Source of the DNA: Paenibacillus montanisoli | Lineage (GTDB): Bacteria; Bacillota; Bacilli; Paenibacillales; Paenibacillaceae | NCBI RefSeq assembly: GCF_003268025.1 | Contig: NZ_QLUW01000001.1 | Location: 310,001 to 374,000 of the forward strand | DNA length: 64,000 bases | Direction: 5' to 3' | Notes under the pieces: model-generated | Told to the model about the DNA's origin: nothing | The model's input: the letters and a program-made list of their open reading frames with translations, nothing else | The model's database searches: none | In this document: positions 8,344 to 17,128 of the stretch, piece after piece | Layout: the number at the start of each line of letters is the position of its first letter | Numbering within the stretch: position 1 is the first letter of the stretch | Program-made: the position numbers and the translations under genes

Positions 8344-9306
8344 ATGAAGCTCGCCGAATTTTTCTCTTCGCAGCCCTCTCAGCTGTGGGAGCTTGCGAAG
8401 CAGATGAACGTCAATTATGCCGTCGGAGGCCTTCCATGGGAAGAGAAGACCGAAAAGCCTTGGGATTTAATGCCGCTTATTCGGATGAAGCAGCGCTATG
8501 CGGATCACGGCCTGACGCTGTTAGTCATCGAATCGATGCCTCCGAGCAATCATATCAAGCTCGGTACGCCGGGACGCGACGAGGAAATCGAAAATTTCCA
8601 GAAGTTCATCCTCAACATGGGGGTAGCCGGCATCCCGGTGCTCTGCTACAATTTCATGGCGCAGTTTAACTGGTTCCGCACGTCCACGACGACGAGAACG
8701 CGAGGAGGAGCGTTGGTCTCCAGCTATGACCACAGCCTGATGAAGGATGCTCCGCTTACGGAAGCGGGTATTGTGACGGAAGAGCAGCTTTGGGAGAATC
8801 TTCACTATTTCATGGAACGGATCGTTCCGGTTGCGGAGGAAGCCAAAGTCAAGCTGGCGCTTCATCCGGATGATCCGCCGATTACGCCGATTCGCGGCGT
8901 ATCGCGTATTCTTCGCAGCGCGGATGCGCTGCAGCGCGCGATTGATTTAGTGCCGAGCCCTTACAATGGCATCACGCTGTGCCAAGGGACGATGGCTACC
9001 GCGGGTGAGGACATCCCGAGCGTGATCCGTCGTTTTGCCGATCAGGATAAGCTGTTCTTCGTCCATTTCCGCGATGTGCGCGGAAACCAGGAGAAATTCG
9101 AAGAAACCTTCCATGATGACGGCAAAACCAATATGCTCGAAGCGATGAAAACCTACTATCAAGTCGGATTCTCCGGACCGGCAAGACCGGACCATGTGCC
9201 GACGATGGCCGGTGAAACGAACGAGAATCCGGGCTATGAGCTGCTCGGCAGACTGTATGGAATCGGTTATATCAATGGTTTAATGGAAGCCGCTTCGGCA
9301 GGGTAA
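8344..9306 (+). CDS. uxuA: Mannonate dehydratase
   Basis: The 320-residue protein matches mannonate dehydratase, which converts D-mannonate to 2-keto-3-deoxygluconate in hexuronate breakdown. Visible family motifs include LALHPDDPP, ITLCQGTM and FFVHFRDVRGN, which hold metal-binding His and Cys residues of the TIM barrel. It is somewhat shorter than the B. subtilis and E. coli enzymes. A GAGAGGAG site precedes the ATG. It is the last gene of the importer operon and ends at a strong terminator, linking the importer to glucuronate- or mannonate-type substrates. Some family members are weak or promiscuous, so activity is inferred. Confidence 0.88.
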   Translation: MKLAEFFSSQPSQLWELAKQMNVNYAVGGLPWEEKTEKPWDLMPLIRMKQRYADHGLTLLVIESMPPSNHIKLGTPGRDEEIENFQKFILNMGVAGIPVLCYNFMAQFNWFRTSTTTRTRGGALVSSYDHSLMKDAPLTEAGIVTEEQLWENLHYFMERIVPVAEEAKVKLALHPDDPPITPIRGVSRILRSADALQRAIDLVPSPYNGITLCQGTMATAGEDIPSVIRRFADQDKLFFVHFRDVRGNQEKFEETFHDDGKTNMLEAMKTYYQVGFSGPARPDHVPTMAGETNENPGYELLGRLYGIGYINGLMEAASAG

Positions 9307-9310
9307 CGAA

Positions 9311-9355
9311 AAAGGCATTCCGCGCGTCATGTTGAATGACGTGCGGAATGCCTTT
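9311..9355. terminator. Bidirectional terminator
   Basis: AAAGGCATTCCGC (9311-9323) pairs with GCGGAATGCCTTT (9343-9355), with an inner CGTCA/TGACG stem. A- and T-runs flank both sides, serving the convergent genes uxuA and the enolase-superfamily gene. Confidence 0.85.
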
Positions 9356-9366
9356 TGTTATATGCT

Positions 9367-10758
9367 TCAGCTCCAGAGCCTGTCACTGGAATGGTACTTA
9401 TTCCACTGATCCGTCGATTCCCACAGGCCCGGAATCTCGGGATGCAGATGCTGTGCAAGCACCTCATCATTCAAATCGTCTATGCCAAGCCCCGGCGCAT
9501 CCGTGATGGTCATAAATCCGTTCCGCACCAGCTTCTTCGGCAGCTTGCTGCTGATAATGATATCATCCCACCACTCCACTTCGCAGGAATGATACTCCAG
9601 CGCGAGGAAATTCTCGGTGGCTGCGGCGACATGTGCGGCTGCCAGGCAAGCGATCGGACTTTCCGCCATATGAATGGCCATGGCCACTCCGTAATCCTGT
9701 GCCATATCGCCGATCTTCTTGGTTTCCAAAATTCCGCCCGTTGTCAGGACATCGGGATGGATGACGGAAACGCCGCCGGCTTCGAGAAGCGGCTTGAAAT
9801 TCTCCTTCAAATAAATATCCTCGCCGGTGCAGATCGGCGTCGTAACCGCGCGCGCCAATTTCGCATACTGCTCCGTATACTGCCAAGGGATCATATCTTC
9901 CATCCAGGCCAGATTGAATTTCTCTACCCGGCGGCCCAGCTTAATGCAATCCTCCAGGCCGATATGGCCGAAATGGTCGATCGCAAGCGGCACTTCATAG
10001 CCGATTACCGCTCGTACATCCGCCACATATTGCTCCAGGACGTCCAGCCCTTTTTCCGTCACATGAATGCCCGTGAACGGATGCGCGATATTGTAAATAT
10101 CGTAATGGCGGTTACGGTTTTCGCGAATTTGATCTTCCGTCAGACCAGCGGCGTTTTGGCGGTAGCGTCTTTTCGATCTTTCCGACATTTCCTCAAGGAA
10201 GCCGAGAGGAGCGCTCAACGTTCCGGGCTGATCGATCAGCTGTCCGATGCCCAGGTCCATTTTCAGAAACGTAAATCCGTCGTCCATTCGTTTCTTCAAT
10301 GCGACTCCCATCGCCGTACCCGTATTTTTGCCGCTGACGTCCGTATCGCAGTACATCCGGATTTTGTCGCGGAACTTGCCGCCCAGCATTTGATAGATCG
10401 GCACGCCGTACGCTTTGCCAGCCAAGTCCCAAAGCGCGATTTCAAGTCCGCTTACGCCGCCGCCTTGACGGGCATGGCCGCCGAACTGCTTGATCCGGCG
10501 GAACAGCTTGTCGATATTACAGGGGTTCTCTCCCAGCAGTCTGCCTTTCAGGATCTCTGCGTAGACCTTGTCCGCTCCGTCCCGTACTTCTCCAAATCCA
10601 ACGAGACCTTGGTTCGTATAAACTTTAATCAAGCTGCTGTGGAACGGACCGCCGACAATGTCAGTGAAACGGATATCGGTGATGCGAAGCTCCGATGGAC
10701 TGGAATGCGTATTTACGTGAGCAAGTGTTTCTTCATAGGCGGTAGGCTTACTTGTCAT
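9367..10758 (-). CDS. Mandelate racemase/muconate lactonizing enzyme family dehydratase
   Basis: The protein (463 residues from the ATG at 10758) is an enolase-superfamily enzyme that abstracts an alpha proton from a carboxylate. The capping domain (about 25-150) is followed by a barrel with TFLKMDLG, LAIDHFGHIG, LAWMEDMIPW, CTGEDIY and a late His (MAIHMAES). These give the D-E-E metal ligands and acid/base residues of sugar-acid dehydratases. About 45 extra residues near 180-230 (rich in Arg, including ERSKRRYRQNA) make it longer than most relatives. GGGGTG (10765-10770) supports the ATG over the upstream GTG at 10767. It is convergent to uxuA; an aldonate or uronate-derived substrate is likely. 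Confidence 0.85.
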   Translation of the reverse strand: MTSKPTAYEETLAHVNTHSSPSELRITDIRFTDIVGGPFHSSLIKVYTNQGLVGFGEVRDGADKVYAEILKGRLLGENPCNIDKLFRRIKQFGGHARQGGGVSGLEIALWDLAGKAYGVPIYQMLGGKFRDKIRMYCDTDVSGKNTGTAMGVALKKRMDDGFTFLKMDLGIGQLIDQPGTLSAPLGFLEEMSERSKRRYRQNAAGLTEDQIRENRNRHYDIYNIAHPFTGIHVTEKGLDVLEQYVADVRAVIGYEVPLAIDHFGHIGLEDCIKLGRRVEKFNLAWMEDMIPWQYTEQYAKLARAVTTPICTGEDIYLKENFKPLLEAGGVSVIHPDVLTTGGILETKKIGDMAQDYGVAMAIHMAESPIACLAAAHVAAATENFLALEYHSCEVEWWDDIIISSKLPKKLVRNGFMTITDAPGLGIDDLNDEVLAQHLHPEIPGLWESTDQWNKYHSSDRLWS

Positions 10759-10897
10759 CTCATTCACCCCGATTTAATAGAAGTTGCCATGCTACTTAAT
10801 CTTAGTGAATGGCCTTGGTCGGCTGCGATACCGTAAAGTTATGATTTTGTTTGATTTCTTTGGAGAAAAAGATGCCGGTTCCGACTAAAAAAGATGG

Positions 10898-10926
10898 TTG
10901 ACGGCTAATTACCCGCATGGTAATAT
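10898..10926 (+). promoter_or_regulatory. Sigma-A promoter of the sulfatase/TauD operon
   Basis: TTGACG (10898-10903) and TAATAT (10921-10926) are spaced by exactly 17 bp. The transcript would start near 10933 and carry a leader of about 220 nt before the first gene at 11157. Confidence 0.75.
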
Positions 10927-10932
10927 GATTCA

Positions 10933-11138
10933 CATGATAACAAAGTAAACTCATCGGAATAATAAATTATCTACCGGACAGCCGGAGACCAGAGCCCACA
11001 AGGGTACTGCGTCTCCATTTTTGTTGGAAACCGACTTGGTGACTAGAGGTTACAACTACGGCTTGTAGATGATTAAGGCGTCGACCGGTTAACCGGAGAC
11101 ACAACATGTACCTAAATGTTGTGTCTTCTTTATTTTCT
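10933..11138 (+). ncRNA. Structured 5' leader with terminator: candidate riboswitch or attenuator
   Basis: Several stems can be drawn. A possible closing helix pairs ACCGG (10973-10977) with CCGGT (11085-11089). GGAGAC (10984-10989) pairs with GTCTCC (11011-11016), with CCC/GGG inside it. GTTGG (11023-11027) pairs with CCGAC (11031-11035). CTAC (11056-11059) pairs with GTAG (11065-11068). A self-complementary CCGGTTAACCGG (11085-11096) offers an alternative fold next to the terminator at 11097-11138. I do not recognise it as any named riboswitch or T-box. The terminator between promoter and first gene implies regulated read-through. Ligand unknown. Confidence 0.6.
11097..11138 (+). terminator. 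Intrinsic terminator inside the leader (attenuator)
   Basis: AGACACAACAT (11097-11107) pairs with ATGTTGTGTCT (11116-11126) and is followed by TTCTTTATTTTCT. It lies 18 nt before the ATG of the first transport gene and just before its ribosome binding site, so it would stop transcription unless an upstream structure prevents folding. It also shows that a longer reading of the first gene from 11106 is not real. Confidence 0.8.
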
Positions 11139-11156
11139 AGGAAGGGAGAATTCAAA

Positions 11157-12131
11157 ATGGCATACATCGACAGCGAGGCTGCAGTTAAGGAGGTCAGCGT
11201 TCTGACTCCAAAGCCCGTTCGCAAACAAGCAAGGCTGTTGCGCTACATCTGGTTCAACCGGTATCTGTATCTAATGCTGGTGCCGGCGCTGCTTTACTAC
11301 CTGATTTTCCACTACATCCCGATGTACGGTGCGGTCGTGGCCTTCAAGGATTTCAGCATTACGAAAGGGATCCTGGGCAGTGAATGGGCAGGCTTTAAGC
11401 ATTTCGAGTACTTATTCTCGCAGGATAAATTTTGGCAGGTTATCGAAAACACCGTCGTCATCTCGCTGTACCGGCTTGTCTTTGGATTTCCGGCCCCGAT
11501 TATAGCTGCGCTGCTGCTGAACGAGGTTAGGGTGAGGCTGTTCAAGCAAACGGTACAGACCGTGATCTATCTGCCGCATTTTATATCCTGGGTCATTTTG
11601 GGAGGTATCCTAATCAATTTGCTCTCCACGGACAGCGGCGTGGTGAACAACGTCATTAAGCTGTTCGGGGGGACGCCTATCGGATTTTTGAGCGATGAAT
11701 CCTATTTCCGCAGCATGCTTGTCTTCTCGATGATCTGGAAGGAGTTCGGCTGGAACACGATTATCTACATGGCGGCCTTGGCCGGGATTAGCCCCCATCT
11801 TTACGAAGCGGCTGTCATCGACGGGGCAAACCGCTTTCAGCGGCTTCTGCATCTTACGATTCCGCTGATCAGGAGCACGATCGTACTCATTCTCATTCTT
11901 CGGCTTGGCGGCATTATGGAAGCCGGCTTCGAGCAAATCTTCGTGCTCTATCATCCCGGCGTCTACCGCGTTTCGGATATTATCGACACGTATGTGTACC
12001 GGATTGGCTTGGCGGAGGGAAGATTCAGCCTTGCGGCGGCGGTAGGGTTGTTTAAATCCTTGATTAATTTTGCTCTGCTCGTTCTAGCCAATTGGCTTTC
12101 CAGAAGGATGGGAGAGCAAGGCGTTTACTGA
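11157..12131 (+). CDS. ABC transporter permease, LplB family
   Basis: The 324-residue membrane protein has six predicted segments, the LplB-type start YLMLVPALLYYLIFHYIPMY and an EAA loop near residue 214 (HLYEAAVIDGANRF, then LTIPLI). It pairs with the following LplC-type permease to import complex carbohydrates or their fragments. The ATG at 11157 has GAAGGGAG 8 nt upstream. It is the first gene after the attenuated leader. No ATPase is encoded nearby, as is usual for this family. Confidence 0.92.
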   Translation: MAYIDSEAAVKEVSVLTPKPVRKQARLLRYIWFNRYLYLMLVPALLYYLIFHYIPMYGAVVAFKDFSITKGILGSEWAGFKHFEYLFSQDKFWQVIENTVVISLYRLVFGFPAPIIAALLLNEVRVRLFKQTVQTVIYLPHFISWVILGGILINLLSTDSGVVNNVIKLFGGTPIGFLSDESYFRSMLVFSMIWKEFGWNTIIYMAALAGISPHLYEAAVIDGANRFQRLLHLTIPLIRSTIVLILILRLGGIMEAGFEQIFVLYHPGVYRVSDIIDTYVYRIGLAEGRFSLAAAVGLFKSLINFALLVLANWLSRRMGEQGVY

Positions 12132-12146
12132 TATGGAGGGGAGACT

Positions 12147-13013
12147 ATGCATTACACCAGCAGGGCAGGAAAACTATTCGACTCGTTCAATATTGTATGC
12201 CTGGCGATCGTAGCCATCGTAACGCTGTATCCGTTCTGGGATACGCTCGTCGTATCCGTGATTCCGCTGGAGGAGTACCTCAGCTCGAGCATTCATCTAT
12301 TCCCCAAGCAGATTACATTCGAGGCTTATACGTACCTGTTCTCGATGAGCGAGCTGTGGAAATCTTACGGCGTGACGCTGTTCGTCACGATTGTGGGCAC
12401 GGCGCTAAATATGATCCTTACGATCATGGCGGCCTATGCGCTTTCCAGGCCCGGACTGAAGGGGAATCGCGTAATCATGTTTCTCTTCGTGTTTACGATG
12501 TTGTTCAGCGGCGGCATCATTCCGACCTATCTCATCGTGAAAAGCCTCGGCATGATGAACTCGGTGTGGGCTTTGATCATTCCGAGCGCTCTCAACACGT
12601 ATAACCTGATCATTATGCGGAATTTCTTCACATCGCTGCCGGACGGCTTGGTCGAAGCGGCCCGAATCGACGGCTGCAATGACATGGGGATCCTGTACAA
12701 GATCGTGATCCCGCTATCGATGCCGGCCATCTCCACCATTACGCTTTTCTATGCCGTTACCCGGTGGAACGATTTTTTCAATGCTATCTTTTTCATTAGC
12801 GACAAGGAGCTTTGGCCCTTGCAGCTGTTCTTGCGAAGCATGCTGTTCGAGAACGAATCCTCGTACTCGGGAGGCGGCGACAGTCTATTTCTGCTAGGGC
12901 CGTCTATCAAAATGGCGACGGTCATGGCGGCTTCCATACCCGTCATGCTCATGTATCCTTTTTTTCAGAAGTATTTCATCAATGGCGTGTTGGTAGGCGG
13001 GGTCAAGGAATAA
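12147..13013 (+). CDS. ABC transporter permease, LplC/YtcP family
   Basis: The 288-residue membrane protein carries the YtcP-type sequence MFLFVFTMLFSGGIIPTYLI and an EAA loop near residues 166-188 (GLVEAARIDGCNDMG, then IVIPLSMP). It ends with the usual FQKYFINGVLVGGVKE. GGAGGGGAG precedes the ATG, 15 nt after the previous stop. It forms the importer channel with the LplB-type partner and works with the lipoprotein encoded next. Confidence 0.92.
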   Translation: MHYTSRAGKLFDSFNIVCLAIVAIVTLYPFWDTLVVSVIPLEEYLSSSIHLFPKQITFEAYTYLFSMSELWKSYGVTLFVTIVGTALNMILTIMAAYALSRPGLKGNRVIMFLFVFTMLFSGGIIPTYLIVKSLGMMNSVWALIIPSALNTYNLIIMRNFFTSLPDGLVEAARIDGCNDMGILYKIVIPLSMPAISTITLFYAVTRWNDFFNAIFFISDKELWPLQLFLRSMLFENESSYSGGGDSLFLLGPSIKMATVMAASIPVMLMYPFFQKYFINGVLVGGVKE

Positions 13014-13051
13014 TTCCTTTACTATAAAAATATCAAATAGGAGGAAGAGAA

Positions 13052-14617
13052 ATGGTGCATAGGAAAAGGTCAAAACTAAAAAAATGGGTGGTCGGCGCTG
13101 CGGCAGTTGCCTTGATCATTACGTCAGGCTGCTCGAATAAGCCGGATTCAACCGAAGCGAGCACGAACGGCTCCGGCTCCGGCTCCGAAGAGCCCTACGA
13201 GCTGGTGTATTTGACAACAGGCGACCAGGGGGCGAAGCCGCTGGTGCCGAACGATCGGATTGTCGCCGAGATTAATAAGCGGCTGAACATCAAGCTGACG
13301 GTCAAGATCGCGCCGGAATTCTCCTATGACAAGATTAACGTGGCGATTGCAAGCGGCGATCTCCCCGACGTCGTGACAACGCAGTATCCTTCCTCTTCCG
13401 TATCCCAGTGGATTCGGGAAGGCATCCTGGTTCCGCTGAACGATTACTTCGACAAACTCCCTACCATTAAAGCCAAGCTCGATAACGGCCTGCAGTGGAC
13501 GGCCGTGGACGGGAAATATTACGGGTATCCATTCGTAAGCGGCGCGGAAAAGTCGAATTACACCGTTCAATTCCGCCAGGACTGGCTGGATAAGCTGGGC
13601 TTGGAGCATCCGAAAACACTGGAGGAGTTTCACGGCACGCTGAAAGCGATCGTGGAGAAGGACCCGGACGGCAACGGCAAGGCCGACACCTTCGGCTTTG
13701 TCACGAACAAACCGGTTGCAGGCGAAGCCCTCACCGCATTTGATTTCGTACTCTATGCGTACGGCCTTCCTAACTCGGATTATGTCCTGAACGATAATGG
13801 AGAAGTAATCCCGCGGTTTGAGCATCCGGCCTTCAAGGCTGGTATCGAGGAACTTCGAAAATGGTACGACGAGAAATTGATCGATCCCGAATTTATCGTG
13901 TATGACCGGCCTGCAAAGGAACAAAAGTTTTTCCAAGGCAAGGCGGGCATTATGGACGGTCCATTGTTCCGCCACGTGAGCCGCGTCGAAGGCAGCCTGA
14001 AGCAGGTTAATCCCGACGGCGTGCTCGGTTACGCGCCGCCGCCGGCAGGACCGGACGGCAAACAAGGGATGGCTGTCCGTTCGAAAAACGCTTTGTTCAC
14101 GGCCGTCACCAATAAGGCCAAGAACCCCGAAAAGGCGGCCCAGTTCATCGAATTCATGCTATCCAAGGAAGGCCGCGATCTACTGCAGCTCGGCATTGAA
14201 GGCGTTCACTACACGAAACAAGGCGATACCATTACTTACAATGAGGCGGAACGCGAGAAAGACGGATTTGCCGCGAACGGTTGGAGTCACCCGCTTGCGT
14301 GGGGGAACGTAACCTGGCCCATCGACCAGAACTACTTACCGCAGACGGAGCCGAACATCGAACGCGCCCTCGACTCGGTCAAAGTCGCATCGAAATACTT
14401 TGTGCCGAATCTCATTACCCGCAAGACGGAAGCGGAGATTGAATATGGGAAAGCGGTCAATGAAGTGTATAACCAATATTTCGTAAACCTGTTGAACGGC
14501 AAGCTTGACGTTGATCAGGGGATCGCAGAGCTCGGGGAACAATGGCGCCAAGCTGGGGGCGATGAAATCCTGAAGCAGGCGAACGAAGAATACAAGAACC
14601 AAGGCGCAGGCAAATAA
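13052..14617 (+). CDS. LplA-type extracellular substrate-binding lipoprotein
   Basis: The 521-residue protein has a basic start, a hydrophobic segment and the lipobox TSGC near residue 28, so it is a lipoprotein. The large binding fold contains KADTFGFVTNK and related motifs of LplA proteins (KDPDGNGK, a calcium-site-like loop). AGGAGG lies well before the ATG. It supplies substrate to the two permeases upstream. With the dioxygenase and sulfatases downstream, a sulfated sugar or other organosulfate is the most likely cargo, but nothing in the protein itself shows this. Confidence 0.9.
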   Translation: MVHRKRSKLKKWVVGAAAVALIITSGCSNKPDSTEASTNGSGSGSEEPYELVYLTTGDQGAKPLVPNDRIVAEINKRLNIKLTVKIAPEFSYDKINVAIASGDLPDVVTTQYPSSSVSQWIREGILVPLNDYFDKLPTIKAKLDNGLQWTAVDGKYYGYPFVSGAEKSNYTVQFRQDWLDKLGLEHPKTLEEFHGTLKAIVEKDPDGNGKADTFGFVTNKPVAGEALTAFDFVLYAYGLPNSDYVLNDNGEVIPRFEHPAFKAGIEELRKWYDEKLIDPEFIVYDRPAKEQKFFQGKAGIMDGPLFRHVSRVEGSLKQVNPDGVLGYAPPPAGPDGKQGMAVRSKNALFTAVTNKAKNPEKAAQFIEFMLSKEGRDLLQLGIEGVHYTKQGDTITYNEAEREKDGFAANGWSHPLAWGNVTWPIDQNYLPQTEPNIERALDSVKVASKYFVPNLITRKTEAEIEYGKAVNEVYNQYFVNLLNGKLDVDQGIAELGEQWRQAGGDEILKQANEEYKNQGAGK

Positions 14618-14692
14618 CCACCGCGCGGTTATTGATTTCGAAGAGGACTCTTATTTCAAATATCGAATATCGAATAGTGAGGAGAATGCTCT

Positions 14693-15619
14693 ATGGCAAA
14701 AACAATTGCATCCGATGAACGTCCCCGTCAAATTCCGGACCGCGGTATTAAGGGAGGCCCCCGCATCATCCGCCGGCTTCCGGAAGGAGCGGAAGAGCAG
14801 CCGTACACGTTGTTCCGCGTAAAGCCTTACGGCCCTCTGATCGGCGCCGAAATCGAAGGCCTCGATCTGCGCAATCCCGTAACGCCGGAGCTCCAAAAGG
14901 AGCTGAACCGCGCGCTGCTGGAGTGGAAGGTGATCTTCTTCCGCAACCAGAACATTACGAGCGATCAGCAGCAGGCGTTCGCCCGTCTCTGGGGCGAGCT
15001 GGAAACCCATCCTTTCCTGCCGCAAGGTAAATCCGATGAGGTAGTCCGCTTCGCCAAGGATGACAAAAAAGGCGGACACGAAAACAACTGGCACTCGGAC
15101 GTCAGCTGGCGGCTGACGCCTGCGCTCGGAGCCATCCTTCGCGCGACCGAAGTACCGGCTTTGGGCGGAGACACGTTATGGTCGGACCAGGCTGCCGCCT
15201 ATGACAACCTGCCGGACGAGATCAAGGAGCGCATCGACGGACTCACGGCGATTCATGATTTTACCCATGTCTTCGGCGTGCGGCTTTCTCCCGAGGAGCT
15301 GGAGATTCGCCAACGGGAGTTCCCGGCGGCCGAGCATCCGGTTGTGCGCACCCATCCTGAAACGGGGCGGAAAACGCTGTACGTCAATCCGAACTTTACG
15401 GTACGCATCGTCGGCCTGGAGCAAGAGGAAAGCGAAGAGCTTCTCTCGTATCTGTTCCGCCACTCGCAGCTGCCCGAGTTTCAAGTCCGCTTCCGCTGGG
15501 AAGCGAACTCCATCGCCTTCTGGGACAATCGCGCGACGCAGCATTACGCGAATTCGGACTATTATCCAGATCGCCGCGTCGCGGAACGTGTGGCCATCGT
15601 AGGCGACCGCCCTTATTAA
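14693..15619 (+). CDS. TauD/TfdA family Fe(II)/2-oxoglutarate dioxygenase
   Basis: The 308-residue enzyme has the iron triad HSD (His134, Asp136) and distal His284. Arg295 and Arg299 lie at the same distance from His284 as the 2-oxoglutarate and substrate arginines of TauD. Relatives hydroxylate taurine, alkyl sulfates or similar compounds, which then release sulfite or sulfate. Placed between an ABC importer and two sulfatases, it fits organosulfur scavenging. Which substrate it uses cannot be read from the sequence; AtsK-type alkylsulfatase and taurine dioxygenase are both possible. GAGGAGAA precedes the ATG, and a hairpin terminator follows. Confidence 0.88.
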   Translation: MAKTIASDERPRQIPDRGIKGGPRIIRRLPEGAEEQPYTLFRVKPYGPLIGAEIEGLDLRNPVTPELQKELNRALLEWKVIFFRNQNITSDQQQAFARLWGELETHPFLPQGKSDEVVRFAKDDKKGGHENNWHSDVSWRLTPALGAILRATEVPALGGDTLWSDQAAAYDNLPDEIKERIDGLTAIHDFTHVFGVRLSPEELEIRQREFPAAEHPVVRTHPETGRKTLYVNPNFTVRIVGLEQEESEELLSYLFRHSQLPEFQVRFRWEANSIAFWDNRATQHYANSDYYPDRRVAERVAIVGDRPY

Positions 15620-15629
15620 GCTTGAGAAG

Positions 15630-15658
15630 AAGCCCGCGAGCGACGCGGGCTTTCTTCC
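15630..15658 (+). terminator. Internal operon hairpin, weak terminator
   Basis: AAGCCCGCG (15630-15638) pairs perfectly with CGCGGGCTT (15644-15652) around AGCGA, followed by TCTTCC. The weak T-tract suggests partial read-through into the sulfatase genes. Confidence 0.65.
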
Positions 15659-15690
15659 ATCATTTCGGAACGAACGGAGGAGATGAACAG

Positions 15691-17088
15691 GTGAGTCATC
15701 CGCGGAAAAACCCGAATCTGATTTTTATCTTAATCGACGATATGGGCTGGAAGGACTTGGGGTGTTACGGCAGCACCTACTACGAAACGCCGAATCTGGA
15801 CCGCCTGGCTGCCGAGGGGATGCGTTTTACGGACGCCTATGCAGCTGCGCCGGTTTGCTCGCCCACCCGGGCAAGCATCATGAGCGGAAAATATCCGGCG
15901 CATGTCGGCATGACGAACTGGATCGGCGGCCAAACGGCGGGGAAACTGATCGATGCGCCGTACATTAGGCAGCTTCCCCTTCAGGAGAAAAGCGTAGCCA
16001 CCGCATTAAAAGAACACGGCTACAGGACATGGCACGTGGGCAAATGGCATCTCGGCGGCCGTGAGCATTACCCGGACAACCACGGCTTCGACGTCAATAT
16101 CGGCGGCTGCAGCTGGGGGATGCCGTTGAACGGCTTTTTCAGTCCGTATGGCATTGAGACGCTTGAGGAAGGCCCGGAGGGAGAATATTTGACCGACAGA
16201 CTGACGGACGAGGCGATTCAGCTCATCCGGCAGCATGACGGAAGCAAGCCTTTCTTCTTGAATTTATGGCACTATGCCGTGCATATCCCGATTCAGGTTT
16301 GTTCAGAGCTCGTCGAGCGCTTTGCGGAGAAGGCTAAAGCACTCGGTCTGGACCAGCTGCAAGCGTTTGTCGAGGGAGAGGTCTTCCCGTGCGAACACAA
16401 AAAGCATTTGCGGGTGCAAAGGCGGATTCTGCAGTCGGATCCCGCCTACGCCGCGATGATCTATAATCTCGATTGGAATATCGGCCGATTTATAGACGCT
16501 TTGGTAGAGACGGGCCAGCTGGACGAAACGGTGATTGTGTTCACCTCCGATAACGGCGGCCTCGCAACGGCCGAAGGGTCGCCGACCTGCAACAGTCCGC
16601 TTCAGGAAGGCAAGGGCTGGATGTACGAGGGCGGCGTGCGAGAGCCGCTCATCGTCCGTTGGCCCGGCGTTACGGAGCCGGGCAGCGTGAGCGAGGTTCC
16701 GGTGACCAGCCCCGATTTCTATCCGACCCTGCTGGATATGGCGGGACTGGACCTGCTGCCGGATCAGCATGCGGATGGCGTAAGTTTTGTTCCTCTGTTA
16801 AAGGGCGAGGAGAATCTCGACCGGGACGCCTTGTTCTGGCATTACCCCCATTACGGCAATCAGGGGGGAACGCCGGGGTCGTCGGTGCGCGAGGGGGATT
16901 ACAAGCTCATCGAATTTTTCGAGGACGGGCGTCTGGAGCTGTACAACCTGCGAACGGATCTATCGGAGGAGCACGATATCGCGCAGCAGCAGCCCGAGCG
17001 CGTTGAACGGCTCCGTCGGAAACTTCACCAATGGCGTGATCGGATCGATGCCAAAATTCCAGAGGGCAATCCCGCGTTCAGCCGCTGA
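15691..17088 (+). CDS. Type I sulfatase (formylglycine-dependent), first copy
   Basis: The 465-residue enzyme has the maturation motif CSPTR with Cys56, which must be oxidised to formylglycine. Metal ligands are visible at Asp16-Asp17 (LIDDMGW) and in TSDNGG near residue 285, with the catalytic Lys/His region HVGKWHLGG. Relatives hydrolyse sulfate esters of sugars or aryl groups. No signal peptide is present, so it probably acts in the cytoplasm on imported material. GTG at 15691 with GGAGGAG upstream is the start; a longer reading from 15622 runs through the hairpin tail. The formylglycine-generating enzyme is not encoded in this window. Confidence 0.9.
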   Translation: MSHPRKNPNLIFILIDDMGWKDLGCYGSTYYETPNLDRLAAEGMRFTDAYAAAPVCSPTRASIMSGKYPAHVGMTNWIGGQTAGKLIDAPYIRQLPLQEKSVATALKEHGYRTWHVGKWHLGGREHYPDNHGFDVNIGGCSWGMPLNGFFSPYGIETLEEGPEGEYLTDRLTDEAIQLIRQHDGSKPFFLNLWHYAVHIPIQVCSELVERFAEKAKALGLDQLQAFVEGEVFPCEHKKHLRVQRRILQSDPAYAAMIYNLDWNIGRFIDALVETGQLDETVIVFTSDNGGLATAEGSPTCNSPLQEGKGWMYEGGVREPLIVRWPGVTEPGSVSEVPVTSPDFYPTLLDMAGLDLLPDQHADGVSFVPLLKGEENLDRDALFWHYPHYGNQGGTPGSSVREGDYKLIEFFEDGRLELYNLRTDLSEEHDIAQQQPERVERLRRKLHQWRDRIDAKIPEGNPAFSR

Positions 17089-17128
17089 ACGCCAAATTTC
17101 ATTCCTTCTATAGGAGGTTCCGCAGCAT

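Noticed and set aside
9355-10836. 493-codon plus-strand open frame
   Set aside because: It is the antisense shadow of the enolase-superfamily gene, with no ribosome binding site and no recognisable protein.
10984-11016. S-box (SAM) riboswitch, given the sulfur-related operon
   Set aside because: The conserved S-box segments are absent; only generic stems are present.
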